DNA of 30,060 nt, taken from assembly GCA_013362195.1 (NCBI GenBank), contig JABFWM010000202.1, positions 1 through 30,060 of the forward strand. Direction: 5' to 3'. The stretch is from Acidobacteriota bacterium. Lineage in GTDB: Bacteria > Acidobacteriota > Vicinamibacteria > Vicinamibacterales > 2-12-FULL-66-21. A model generated the notes under the pieces. That model was not told where the DNA came from. It saw nothing but the letters and a program-made list of their open reading frames with translations, and ran no database searches. A program made the position numbers and the translations under genes. This document shows positions 22,704 to 30,060 of this stretch, in pieces (position 1 is the stretch's first letter; each line of letters begins with the position of its first letter).

Positions 22704-23786
22704 TCAGCGTTGAATGCGCGCTGACCCGCCCCTGGCGAACGCGCGCACCTGCTCGAGACTCGCCATCGTCGTGTCGCCGGGGAACGTGGTGATCAGCGCG
22801 CCGTGCGCCCAGCCGAGCCGCACCGCCTGTTCCGGCGAGTCTCCGCTCATCAACCCGTAGAAGAACCCGGACGCGAAGCCGTCACCGCCGCCGACGCGGT
22901 CGTAGACGTCCAGCTCGCAGGTGGGCGAGACGAACGTCTCGCCGCCGACCCACGCCACAGCGCCCCACGTGTGCCGGTTCGTGGAGTGCACTTCGCGCAG
23001 CGTCGTCGCGACCGCCTTCAAGTTCTGGTGCCTGGCGAGCACGTCTTCCATCATCCCGAAGAACGCGCTCGGATCGAGCTTCGACGCGGCCGCGACCTGC
23101 GGCCCGCGGATCCCGAGGCCCTTCTGGAGGTCTTCTTCGTTGCCCACCAGCACGTCGACGTGTTCGACGATGCGGCCGAGGACGGTTTGCGCGCGTGACA
23201 GGCCGCCGGACGCGAACCACAGCTTCTCGCGGTAGTTGAGGTCGAACGACGTGACTGCGCCGTGGCGCTTGGCCGCCTGCATCGCTTCGACGATCAGCTC
23301 GGCGGTCGTCTCCGAGAGCGCGGCGAAGATCCCGCCGCTGTGGAACCAGCGAACGCCGTCCTTGAAGATCCCGTTCCAGTCGAAGTCGCCGGGTTTGAGG
23401 AGCGCCGCCGCTTCGTTGCTGCGGTTGTAGAACACGACCGGCGCGCGGACGCCGAAGCCGCGGTCGCTGTAGACCGCCGCCATGTTCGGGCCGCGAACCC
23501 CGTCGTGATCGAACGTCTTGAAGTACGGCGCGACGCCCATGGCCCGCACCTGGCCGCCGATCAGCTCGCCGATCGGGTACTTGACCATGGCGGTGGCGAT
23601 CGCGGTGCGCATCCCGAAGGCATCGGCGAGGTTGGCGGCGCAGTTGAATTCGCCTCCGCTCACGTGCACCGTGCAGGTCTGGGCCTTGCGGAACGGCACG
23701 ACGCCGGGGTCGAGTCGATGAATGAGCGCGCCGAGCGCGAGGAAATCGAGAGAACCGGTCGCGGGAATCTTGAGGTCTGTTGGCAT
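22704..23786 (-). CDS. PfkB-family carbohydrate kinase, 2-keto-3-deoxygluconate kinase-like
   Basis: 360 residues from the ATG at 23786 (GTG 23792 overlaps the previous stop and is also possible). The ribokinase fold is shown by SLDFLALGALIHRLDPG, the substrate-binding GGEFNCAANLADAFGMRTAIAT, FHSGGIFAALSE, DVLVGNEEDLQKGLG and the catalytic loop YDRVGGGDGFASGFFYGL with Asp302. GGEFNVA-type motifs are characteristic of KDG kinases, which phosphorylate 2-keto-3-deoxygluconate in hexuronate or Entner-Doudoroff breakdown; specificity cannot be proved from sequence alone. It follows the kinase-like protein gene within two bases, so it is the last gene of a three-gene minus-strand unit. Confidence 0.85.
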   Translation of the reverse strand: MPTDLKIPATGSLDFLALGALIHRLDPGVVPFRKAQTCTVHVSGGEFNCAANLADAFGMRTAIATAMVKYPIGELIGGQVRAMGVAPYFKTFDHDGVRGPNMAAVYSDRGFGVRAPVVFYNRSNEAAALLKPGDFDWNGIFKDGVRWFHSGGIFAALSETTAELIVEAMQAAKRHGAVTSFDLNYREKLWFASGGLSRAQTVLGRIVEHVDVLVGNEEDLQKGLGIRGPQVAAASKLDPSAFFGMMEDVLARHQNLKAVATTLREVHSTNRHTWGAVAWVGGETFVSPTCELDVYDRVGGGDGFASGFFYGLMSGDSPEQAVRLGWAHGALITTFPGDTTMASLEQVRAFARGGSARIQR

Positions 23787-23788
23787 CG

Positions 23789-24532
23789 TCACCAGGCGAA
23801 GACGGCGGCGCGCCCGTTCTTCTTGACGAGCGCATCAATCGCCGCGCCCATCTTATCGCGGCGCGCGAGCATGGATTTGATCTGCGACTTTTTCAGCCAG
23901 GCGCCGAGCGCGCTGCCCAGCGTCGCCTCGTCGAGCGCTTCCATGCGCGCCCACAACGCCGAGTCGACGTGGTCGATCGGCTGCGGCAGCGCGCGATCGT
24001 CCAGAAACGCCCGCGAGTGGTCGATGAGATACAGGTTCCAGGCGGCATCCACGAGCAGGTTGCCCTTGTTGCGATCGGGATTGCCGATCAGATCGTCGAA
24101 CAGTTTCACGCGCGCGAGCTGCCGCGCCCACGACGACGGCTTCACCACCGATTGCACTTCCACCCACGTTCGCACGCCGTCGAGCCAGAGCACGAACGCG
24201 CCAATCGCGCCGTCGATCCTGCGCTCGACGACCACCGGCACCATCCCGAGATCGAGCAGCTTGTCGAGCTCGTAGGCAGCCACTTCGGATTGATAGCTCT
24301 CCCAATACCCGCGGCGGAACCCGGGGGGCAGCGGTTTCCACGCGGCCGAATCGACCAGGCCTCCCGGCGTGAAGAACGCGCGCTTCGGGTGCGTGACGCC
24401 GAGATGGATCGTGCGCATCCGGACGATTGCCGCGGTGCGCAGGTAGGCTTCGAATTCGGCGTTCCGCCCGCTCCACACACGCGCCGTCGAGGGCGCCTGC
24501 TGCAGCAGGAAGAGCAGCGCGAGGATCAGCAT
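23789..24532 (-). CDS. Predicted exported FAM20/HipA/PI-kinase-like protein
   Basis: 247 residues from the ATG at 24532; a TTG at 24559 would add basic residues before the hydrophobic segment. A short signal-like N-terminus (MLILALLFLLQQAPSTA) suggests export. The body resembles atypical kinases: AWKPL (K66) as a possible ATP lysine, YWESYQSEVAAYELDKLLDLGMVPVVVERRIDG (E83 as the pairing Glu), DDLIGNPDRNKGNLLVD with a D-x4-N catalytic loop (D153, N158) and YLIDHSRAF (D171) as metal-binding Asp 13 residues later. The spacing equals that of PI3-kinase and the wording is close to FAM20C (GNMDRHH..LDNGRGF). I infer an ATP-dependent kinase-fold enzyme acting outside the cytoplasm or at the membrane; substrate is unknown. 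A TACAGT nine bases before the ATG may be its own -10. Confidence 0.75.
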   Translation of the reverse strand: MLILALLFLLQQAPSTARVWSGRNAEFEAYLRTAAIVRMRTIHLGVTHPKRAFFTPGGLVDSAAWKPLPPGFRRGYWESYQSEVAAYELDKLLDLGMVPVVVERRIDGAIGAFVLWLDGVRTWVEVQSVVKPSSWARQLARVKLFDDLIGNPDRNKGNLLVDAAWNLYLIDHSRAFLDDRALPQPIDHVDSALWARMEALDEATLGSALGAWLKKSQIKSMLARRDKMGAAIDALVKKNGRAAVFAW

Positions 24533-24566
24533 GCGCGCGCGACTGTAGCACGAGTGCAACGTCCGC

Positions 24567-26804
24567 TCAGCCGTCGTCCCTCAACGCCACCCGGAGAAAC
24601 GCCAGGATGTCGGCGTCTTCCTCAATGAGCTTGGCGACCGGCTTGCCGGCGCCGTGGCCGGCCCTGCTCTCGATGCGGATCAGATACGGTCCGCCCGACC
24701 CGGCCGCCTGAAGACGCGCCGCGAACTTCTTCGCCATGCCGGGATCGACCCGGTCGTCGGTGTCCGCCGTCATCACGAGCGTCGGCGGGTACCGTACGCC
24801 GTCGCGGAGGTTGTGATACGGGGAATACGCGAACAGATACCGGAACTGGTCGGGATCGTCCGCGGAGCCGTACTCGGGAATCCAGAAGCGCCCCACCGTG
24901 AACAGGTGGTAGCGCAGCATGTCCGCGACCGGCACCCGGCAGACGACGGCGCCGAACAGGTCGGGGCGCTGCGCCATCACGGCCGCGACGAGCAGTCCGC
25001 CATTGCTGCCGCCTTCGATCGCCAGGCGCCCCGGCCGCGTGCAGCCGTCGGCGATCAAGAACTCCGCGGCGGCGATGAAATCGTCGAACACGTTCTGCTT
25101 GCGATCCAGCATGCCGGCGCGATGCCAGGCTTCGCCGTACTCGCCGCCGCCGCGCAGGTTCGCGAGCGCGAAGATGCCGCCCGCGTCGAGCCACTCGAGG
25201 ATGGCCGGGTCGTAGGCCGGCGTGCGGGTGATGTTGAAGCCGCCGTAGCCGCTGAGGAGCACGGGACGGTTGCCGTCGTGCGGGATCCCGGAGCGGTGAA
25301 CGAGGAACATCGAGACGCGCGTGCCATCGCGCGACGGATACCAGACCTGGCGGGTGACCGAGGCTTCCGGCTGAAGCCGGAAGGTACGGGATTCAGTTGG
25401 TAGGACGGATCTACTTGATGAATCCCGGTAGGTTCCGCCTTCAGGCGGAAGAGACGCCGCGCCGTCGTTCGACGGACCGCCGTAGCTTCCGCCTTCAGGC
25501 GGAAGAGATGCCTCACCGTAGCTTCCGCCTTCAGGCGGAAGATCGGAGCGCGGAAGATCGGAGCGCGCAAAATCCGGAAAGCGCTCCACGCGTCCGTTCA
25601 GCGCCCGGTAGCCCGTCGGCGGCGACGCGAACGACACGAACGTGAACAGCACCTCGTCGGCGTCCGGTTCGGCGTCGAGGCTCGGGACCGAACCAATCTC
25701 CGGCAAGGCGAGGTCGTCGCGCGCATCGCCGTCGAGCGTGAACGTGCGCAGCCGATCGCTGGCCTGGTGCAGGTAGCTGACGACGAGGCGATCGCGCGCC
25801 ATGACGGCGGCGGACAGCCGATCCGCCGACTCCGCCACCACCTCGCGAAGGGCCGCGTGCCTCTGGTCGGCGTCCACGCTGACGATCCGGCCGAGCGGCG
25901 CGTCCTTCGTCGTCCTGAAATAGAGGCGGGATCCGCAGGCGCCAGCGTACGCGTAGGCCGCGTCGAATCCCGTGAACAGCGCGCGAGCTGTCCCGGCACT
26001 CGCGTGGCGATCGATGACGTGCACTTCGCTGTCGTCGCTGGCGCCGCGCTGGGCGGTGAGCACGACGAAGCGTCCGTCGGCGCTGACGTCGACGAGCGGC
26101 ACGACCTCCTTCTGGTCCGGACGTTCGTAGACGAGCGCATCGCGCGCCTGCGCCTCGCCAAGCCGGTGGAAGTAGATGCGGCCGAAATACTGCTCGTCGT
26201 CAGGCGGGACGGTGCCCGGTTCGGGAAAACGCAGGTAGTAGAAGCCGGTGTTGTCGGGGAGCCACGCGATGCTGGCGAACTTCACCCACTCGAGTCGATC
26301 CGTGAGGTCGACGCCGGTCGCCGCGTCGCGGACCCGAACGGTCTGTCGATCGCTGCCGCCACCCGACAGCGCGTAGGCGACCCGCGAGCCATCGTGCGAC
26401 GGAAACCACGCGGTCAGCGCCACCGTGCCGTCGGCGCTGAGCGCGTTCGGATCGAGCAGCTCGCGCGACGGACCGCTCGCGCCGTCCTGTGCGAAGAGCA
26501 CCGCCTGGTTCTGGAGGCCGGTGTTGTGTAAGAAGAAATAGCGCGCGCGGCGCCGTTTCAGGGCGGGCGTCCGCGGGAAATCGAATCGCGCGGTGAGCCG
26601 CCGGACGAGGACGTCGCGATCGGGACCGTCGAGCGTCGCGCGCGTCAGCGCGTTCTGCGCGTCGACCCACGCGCGCGTCTCGACGCTGTCCGCCTGTTCG
26701 AGCCAGCGGTAGGGATCCACAACGGCAACGCCGTGAAGCCGATCGATCACCGGCCCTGCCGGACTCGCGGGGTACGCAAACGTCACGTGGCTGTCCTTCT
26801 TCAT
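24567..26804 (-). CDS. S9A prolyl oligopeptidase with translated palindromic repeats
   Basis: 745 residues from the ATG at 26804; ATG 26822 is also possible. The N-terminal part is typical (YPASP, VVDPYRWLEQADSVETRAWVDAQN), followed by a seven-bladed propeller (DGSRVAYALSGGGSDRQTVRVRD, PDNTGFYYLRFPEPG, ADGRFVVLTAQRG). The hydrolase domain has GGSNGGLL (Ser600), TDDRVDPGMAKKF (Asp683/684) and RAGHGAGKP (His717), plus GYGGFNITRTPAYDP. Such enzymes cleave Pro-containing peptides. Between propeller and hydrolase (about residues 412-487) there is an extra Pro/Gly/Ser-rich stretch, LPPEGGSYG repeated three times and FRLQPEAS once, encoded by palindromic DNA repeats. No signal peptide is visible. 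It heads the kinase-like and PfkB gene unit. Confidence 0.92.
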   Translation of the reverse strand: MKKDSHVTFAYPASPAGPVIDRLHGVAVVDPYRWLEQADSVETRAWVDAQNALTRATLDGPDRDVLVRRLTARFDFPRTPALKRRRARYFFLHNTGLQNQAVLFAQDGASGPSRELLDPNALSADGTVALTAWFPSHDGSRVAYALSGGGSDRQTVRVRDAATGVDLTDRLEWVKFASIAWLPDNTGFYYLRFPEPGTVPPDDEQYFGRIYFHRLGEAQARDALVYERPDQKEVVPLVDVSADGRFVVLTAQRGASDDSEVHVIDRHASAGTARALFTGFDAAYAYAGACGSRLYFRTTKDAPLGRIVSVDADQRHAALREVVAESADRLSAAVMARDRLVVSYLHQASDRLRTFTLDGDARDDLALPEIGSVPSLDAEPDADEVLFTFVSFASPPTGYRALNGRVERFPDFARSDLPRSDLPPEGGSYGEASLPPEGGSYGGPSNDGAASLPPEGGTYRDSSSRSVLPTESRTFRLQPEASVTRQVWYPSRDGTRVSMFLVHRSGIPHDGNRPVLLSGYGGFNITRTPAYDPAILEWLDAGGIFALANLRGGGEYGEAWHRAGMLDRKQNVFDDFIAAAEFLIADGCTRPGRLAIEGGSNGGLLVAAVMAQRPDLFGAVVCRVPVADMLRYHLFTVGRFWIPEYGSADDPDQFRYLFAYSPYHNLRDGVRYPPTLVMTADTDDRVDPGMAKKFAARLQAAGSGGPYLIRIESRAGHGAGKPVAKLIEEDADILAFLRVALRDDG
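25364..25566. repeat. Four palindromic repeats and a 15-base tandem inside the peptidase gene
   Basis: Plus-strand palindromes: CTTCCGGCTGAAGCCGGAAG (25364-25383) and three copies of TTCCGCCTTCAGGCGGAA at 25433-25450, 25487-25504 and 25523-25540. Spacing between the latter is 54 and 36 bases, so they stay in frame. On the coding strand three are read as LPPEGG(S/T)Y and one as FRLQPEAS, i.e. two different frames. Next to them GGAAGATCGGAGCGC is duplicated exactly (25537-25551 and 25552-25566). Confidence 0.9.
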
Positions 26805-26809
26805 ATAAT
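26804..26809 (+). promoter_or_regulatory. Perfect -10 hexamer for the plus-strand glycosyltransferase unit
   Basis: TATAAT (26804-26809) is six bases upstream of an ATG at 26816 that opens a 24-codon frame and lies 87 bases before the GTG of the glycosyltransferase gene. It overlaps the start codon of the divergent peptidase gene. Confidence 0.5.
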
Positions 26810-26815
26810 CGCGGC

Positions 26816-26890
26816 ATGTCATGCGATGCCGTGGACGGTGCGGCGGCGCCGATGGTCGACACCTCGCACTGTCCGGGTGGAGCACGGTAG
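26816..26890 (+). CDS. Possible leaderless 24-residue leader peptide
   Basis: ATG 26816 to TAG 26888-26890 encodes MSCDAVDGAAAPMVDTSHCPGGAR. It begins six bases after a perfect TATAAT and ends six bases before the GTG of the next gene, in the same reading frame. It could be a leader peptide that couples translation, or chance. No family is recognised. Confidence 0.3.
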   Translation: MSCDAVDGAAAPMVDTSHCPGGAR

Positions 26891-26896
26891 CGCGGC

Positions 26897-29044
26897 GTGC
26901 GACGTCATCCACTGCCGCTGTTTCTCGCCGCGGTCCTCATCGTGAAGCTGATCGTGGTGCTGCAACTGCGCGACCATCCCTTGCTGCAAGCCGACGCCGG
27001 GCTCGACACCACCATCTATACCAATCTTGCGTCCCGCGTGCTGGCCGGCAACCGCTCGCTTGCCCCCGGCCTCTACGTCGTCTCGCCGCTCTACATCTAC
27101 GTGCTCGCGGCGATCTTCTCGTTCTCCGGCGCGCTGCTCGCCGTGCGCCTCGTGCAGGTCGCGCTCGGGACGGCAGCCGTGTGGTTGATCTTCGCCGGCG
27201 CGCGCGCCTGGTACGGTGAGCGCGCGGCGTGGATCGCGGCGGTGCTGGCGGCGCTGACGGGCCTGTTCACGTTTCACGAAGTCCTGATCCTTCAGGCCGC
27301 GCTCGATCCGTTCCTCACCGCGGCCGCCCTCGCGACTCTCGCCTTCGCGTTGACACGACCGCGTCCGCTCCTGTGGTTTGCCCTGTCCGGGCTTGCCCTC
27401 GGCACGCAGACACTCAATCGTCCGAATGTGCTGCTGCCGTGCGTGGCGATCCTTGCGCTGCTGGCGGTCGCGCAGCGGTGGCGTGCCCTGACGATGATGG
27501 CGGCGGGCGTCGTGCTCGCGCTGTCTCCCGTGATCGTGCGCAACATCGTCGTCGCGGGCGACTGGTCGCCGGCGTCGTCCCACGGCGGCCTCAACTTCTA
27601 TATCGGCAACAACGCCGAGGCCGACGGTACGTATCGCCCGGTGCCCGGGATCACGCCGAACATGGCCGGACAGCAGCAGGACGCGCGGCGCATCGCGGAG
27701 GAGTCGGTCGGCCGCGCGCTGAGCGATGCGGACGTCTCCGCCTACTTCTACGGCCTCGGCTGGACGTGGATCCGGCTGCATCCCGGGCAGGCGCTGGCGC
27801 TGTTCGCGCGGAAGCTCGGATACGTCTTCAATGGCGCGTTCATCACGTTGAACAACAGTTTTTCCTTTTACGCATACGACGAACGCACGCTGCTGGCCCT
27901 GCTGTTCGTCGGCCCGTGGCTGCTCATTCCACTGGGGCTCGTCGGGCTGATCATCGGTGCGCCGGCGGAGCGCCGCTACGAATACGTCGTCTGGGCATCG
28001 TTCGTGCCCGTGTACGCGATCGCGGTGGCGATTTTCTTCATGGCCGAGCGCTATCGTCTGCCGATGCTGGTGCCGCTCTGCATGGGTGCGGGGAAAGCGG
28101 GTGAGGCGATCTGGCAGATTTTCCGCCGGAAGGCGGACGCGACGGACACTCGACAGCCCCAAAAGAGATCCCGCGGCTTCTCCTTTCAGGCGGAAGCGAC
28201 ACGGATTCAGCCGGAGGTCTACGCGCTGGTCGCGATCGTTCCGCTGGCCGTGCTCGTCAACTGGCCGGTCCACGTCGACAACGGGCGGGCCGAGGAGCGG
28301 ACGCGCATGGCGGAAGCCATGGTTGCCCGGGATCGATATGACGCGGCGGAGGCCTGGGTGGCGACCGCGGAGCCCGGGCATCCCTCGCCGGCCGTGCTGC
28401 ACTTCCGGGTCGCGCGCGGCTACATCATGCGCCGCCAGCCGCAGCGCGCCATCGACCACCTGGAACGGGCGCTGACGCTGGATCCGAACCGCCCCGAGGT
28501 CGATTACGCCTATGGTCAGGCGCTCGTCGACGCGGGACGATCGGCAGAGGCCATTCCGCACCTGCGCAACGCGCTGAAAGCCGGCGTGCGCGTCGATCTG
28601 GCGGGCTATGACCTCGCGCGCGCGCTCGCGGCGACCGGCAATCGCGCCGGCGCGCTGCAGATCCTGCAGACGGTGAAACCGGAGCGTCCGCGCGACGCGG
28701 AGAGCTGGGACGCGCTCGGGCAGCTCGCGCTGCAGCTCGAATCCCCCTCGCTCGCGGCGGCGTTCTTCAATCAGGCCATCATGGCGGCGCCCGACCTGGC
28801 GAAGCCGCTCGTCGACATGGGGCTCGCGCTGGCGATGATGGGCCGGTATCCGGAAGCGATCTCGAACTTCGAGCGCGGCCTGCTGATCGATCCGACCGAT
28901 GCGGCCGTGCAGTTGAACCTGGCCGTCGCCTATGCGGAGACCGGCCGCATCGCGGACGCCCGCGCCCACGCGCAGGAGGCGCTGCGGCTCAAGCCCGATT
29001 ACGTGAAGGCGCGGCAGTTCCTGGGGGCGCTGCCGAAAAAATAA
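26897..29044 (+). CDS. GT39/PMT-like membrane glycosyltransferase with C-terminal TPR domain
   Basis: 715 residues from the GTG at 26897 (no good Shine-Dalgarno sequence). About ten membrane helices fill residues 1-460, beginning LPLFLAAVLIVKLIVVLQL, with acidic residues after helix 1 (LQADAGLDTTIYTNLASRVLAG) and SPLYIYVLAAIF, the arrangement of ArnT/PMT-type transferases that use polyprenyl-linked sugars. FYIGNNAEADGTYRPVPG is a loop conserved in TPR-fused members. The C-terminal 230 residues are TPRs (AIDHLERALTLDPNRPEVDYAYGQALVDAG, AISNFERGLLIDPTDAAVQLNLAVAYAETG). The likely role is glycosylation of envelope protein or lipid. Between the last two helices (residues 409-435) two palindromic repeat copies are translated as FRRKADAT and FSFQAEAT. 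Confidence 0.88.
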   Translation: MRRHPLPLFLAAVLIVKLIVVLQLRDHPLLQADAGLDTTIYTNLASRVLAGNRSLAPGLYVVSPLYIYVLAAIFSFSGALLAVRLVQVALGTAAVWLIFAGARAWYGERAAWIAAVLAALTGLFTFHEVLILQAALDPFLTAAALATLAFALTRPRPLLWFALSGLALGTQTLNRPNVLLPCVAILALLAVAQRWRALTMMAAGVVLALSPVIVRNIVVAGDWSPASSHGGLNFYIGNNAEADGTYRPVPGITPNMAGQQQDARRIAEESVGRALSDADVSAYFYGLGWTWIRLHPGQALALFARKLGYVFNGAFITLNNSFSFYAYDERTLLALLFVGPWLLIPLGLVGLIIGAPAERRYEYVVWASFVPVYAIAVAIFFMAERYRLPMLVPLCMGAGKAGEAIWQIFRRKADATDTRQPQKRSRGFSFQAEATRIQPEVYALVAIVPLAVLVNWPVHVDNGRAEERTRMAEAMVARDRYDAAEAWVATAEPGHPSPAVLHFRVARGYIMRRQPQRAIDHLERALTLDPNRPEVDYAYGQALVDAGRSAEAIPHLRNALKAGVRVDLAGYDLARALAATGNRAGALQILQTVKPERPRDAESWDALGQLALQLESPSLAAAFFNQAIMAAPDLAKPLVDMGLALAMMGRYPEAISNFERGLLIDPTDAAVQLNLAVAYAETGRIADARAHAQEALRLKPDYVKARQFLGALPKK
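28121..28200 (+). repeat. Two translated copies of the palindromic repeat in the glycosyltransferase gene
   Basis: 28121-28143 starts TTCCGCCGGAAGGCGGAC and differs from the peptidase-gene repeat at only three of 23 positions. 28178-28200 (starting TTCTCCTTTCAGGCGGAA) is a more decayed copy. Both are read in the frame giving FR(R/L)KA(D/E)AT-like peptides, and both lie in the loop between two membrane helices. Confidence 0.75.
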
Positions 29045-29070
29045 ATCGCGGCGCCTGTGAACCGACGTAC

Positions 29071-29150
29071 GCGGAGAGCGCGGAGAGATCGCGGAGCGCG
29101 CGGTGTTTCAAAAAACAAAGCGACCGCTCCATGCTCTCTGTCCTCTCCGC
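29071..29150. terminator. GCGGAGAG short repeats with inverted partner between convergent genes
   Basis: GCGGAGAGC, GCGGAGAGA and GCGGAGCGC follow one another at 29071-29099. The complement CTCTCCGC is at 29143-29150, so a hairpin with an A-rich loop (CAAAAAACAAAG at 29109-29120) can form. It lies between the glycosyltransferase stop (29044) and the receptor stop (29173), where a two-way terminator is expected. Confidence 0.5.
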
Positions 29151-29172
29151 CGGTGCGTTCCCGGGCGCGGCT

Positions 29173-30060
29173 CTAGAAATCGACGACGAACGTCAGAAAG
29201 AACCGGCGCGCCGGCGCCCAGCTGTTGGCGGTTCCGAACAGCGCGTTTGGAATCGTGGTCGGCTGCCTGGACGTGAAGTACTCGGTTGCGCAGGCATAGT
29301 CCCTGCCGCAGAACGCGAATTCGGATGCGGGCGGACGCACGCGGCCGTCGTTGTACCTGGCGGTATCGACGGAGAGCGCCGTCTGCGTGTCGAGCAGATT
29401 CAGCACGCGCGCTTCGATGCGCGCGCCGCGTGCGCCCAACGGCACCCGATACGAGGCCAGCAGATCGACGTTCGTCCAGAAGTCGTTCCGTCGCGCGCCG
29501 GCCGGCTCGAGATAGCGGCGGAACCCGTTGTCCCAGTCGCGGCCGCGCGCCGCCCACGGCGTGCCGCTCTGCGCGCGCAGGTAACCGCCGACGGTCAGGC
29601 GCGGCATCGCTTCGTACGATCCGAACAGCTTGACGACGTGCGGGCGATCCTGAGTGAGCGGCCCGCGTCGGAAGGGATCCTGGATGAACTCGCCGGGCCC
29701 GTCTTGTATGGCCGACGAGGTATTGAAGACCGCCGCACTGACGCCGGGAGCGGTCGAATAATCGAGATCGAAATTGCCGTCGAAGCGGCTCCACGAGTAG
29801 CTCGCCGTCATGCTCCAGCGCTGTGCGAGGCGGCGTGTCAGTTCGACGGTCACGGCCTTGTAGACCCGTTCGGCGTCGGGCAGTTGCGAGGCATGAAACG
29901 GGCCCGTCGCCGGCAGCGATGCGGGCACGTCTTCGATGAAGTTGTTCGACGTCCGGTAGTCGAAGAACGCGTCGATGCTCCACCCCGTGACGATCGGGGT
30001 GGAAGACCCGACGAGCAGTTCGTCCATGGAGGTCGGCACGAGGCCGGGGTCGATCGTCTT
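29173..30060 (-). CDS. TonB-dependent (Oar-like) outer-membrane receptor, C-terminal end
   Basis: The frame is open from the right edge to 29173, giving 295 residues of a protein that starts outside the window; the GTG at 30039 is internal. It shows alternating beta-strand pattern typical of a 22-strand barrel: GWSIDAFFDYRTSNNFIED, AVTVELTRRLAQRWSMTASYSWSRFDGNF, RPHVVKLFGSYEAMPRLTVGGYLRAQSGTPWA, LLASYRVPLGARGARIEARVLNLLDTQTAL and the terminal strand RRFFLTFVVDF with a C-terminal Phe needed for barrel assembly. LLDTQT before the end and the QSGTPW strand are typical of Oar/TonB receptors with an N-terminal carboxypeptidase-regulatory-like domain, common in Acidobacteriota. The cargo is unknown. 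Its 3' end faces the glycosyltransferase gene. Confidence 0.85.
   Translation of the reverse strand, partial: KTIDPGLVPTSMDELLVGSSTPIVTGWSIDAFFDYRTSNNFIEDVPASLPATGPFHASQLPDAERVYKAVTVELTRRLAQRWSMTASYSWSRFDGNFDLDYSTAPGVSAAVFNTSSAIQDGPGEFIQDPFRRGPLTQDRPHVVKLFGSYEAMPRLTVGGYLRAQSGTPWAARGRDWDNGFRRYLEPAGARRNDFWTNVDLLASYRVPLGARGARIEARVLNLLDTQTALSVDTARYNDGRVRPPASEFAFCGRDYACATEYFTSRQPTTIPNALFGTANSWAPARRFFLTFVVDF

Noticed and set aside
25055..25570. A minus-strand frame with repeated FRLKAEAT-like peptides that could look like a repeat protein
   Set aside because: It is the palindromic repeat read out of frame within the prolyl oligopeptidase gene; the rest of the frame is Arg/Ala/Ser shadow sequence.
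26819..28969. A 716-codon minus-strand frame opposite the glycosyltransferase gene
   Set aside because: Composition is Arg/Gln/His-rich without motifs; the plus strand encodes clear membrane helices and TPRs.

Overview
The window looks like a piece of a high-GC chromosome from an Acidobacteriota-type soil bacterium, probably of the Vicinamibacteria kind. This is inferred from an ECF sigma factor coupled to a Ser/Thr kinase, a BlaI plus M56 peptidase pair with a large extra periplasmic part, an Oar-like TonB receptor, and several families of short palindromic and heptamer repeats, some of them translated inside genes. No phage, transposase, CRISPR array, rRNA or tRNA was seen.

Layout. 1-1618 (minus) is a cyclophilin, ECF sigma, Ser/Thr kinase cassette, with the kinase running off the left edge. 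1619-1716 is a divergent control region with two BlaI-type dyads. 1717-5071 (plus) is a BlaI-like repressor overlapping an M56 membrane peptidase whose C-terminus is a nine-unit repeat solenoid. 5175-5942 is a sensorless histidine kinase, convergent with a secreted DUF4412-like protein (5926-6921, minus). 6965-7120 is a degenerate heptamer array in a divergent promoter region. 7128-9216 is an ECF sigma, FecR-like, haem-binding protein operon. 9419-11689 is a class A penicillin-binding protein. 11793-17268 (minus) is an Lhr helicase overlapping an Nei-type DNA glycosylase, a repair operon. 17441-17707 is a small unknown protein. 17869-19716 (minus) is FtsH, divergent from 19821-22555, a phosphatidylcholine synthase overlapping a second class A PBP. 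22704-26804 (minus) is an S9A prolyl oligopeptidase, a predicted exported FAM20/HipA/PI-kinase-like protein and a PfkB sugar kinase. 26897-29044 is a membrane glycosyltransferase with a TPR tail, convergent with the C-terminal end of a TonB-dependent receptor (29173 to the right edge).

How the parts fit. Much of the content concerns the cell envelope: two PBPs, PC synthase, FtsH, M56 peptidase, a TPR glycosyltransferase and an outer-membrane receptor. Three regulatory modules (ECF/kinase, BlaI/M56, ECF/FecR) are interspersed, and there is one DNA repair operon. Several genes appear leaderless, with a -10-like hexamer 5-6 bases before the start codon and no Shine-Dalgarno sequence.

The most interesting observations are the kinase-like exported protein at 23789-24532, the solenoid fused to the M56 peptidase, and a palindromic repeat translated in two reading frames inside two unrelated genes.
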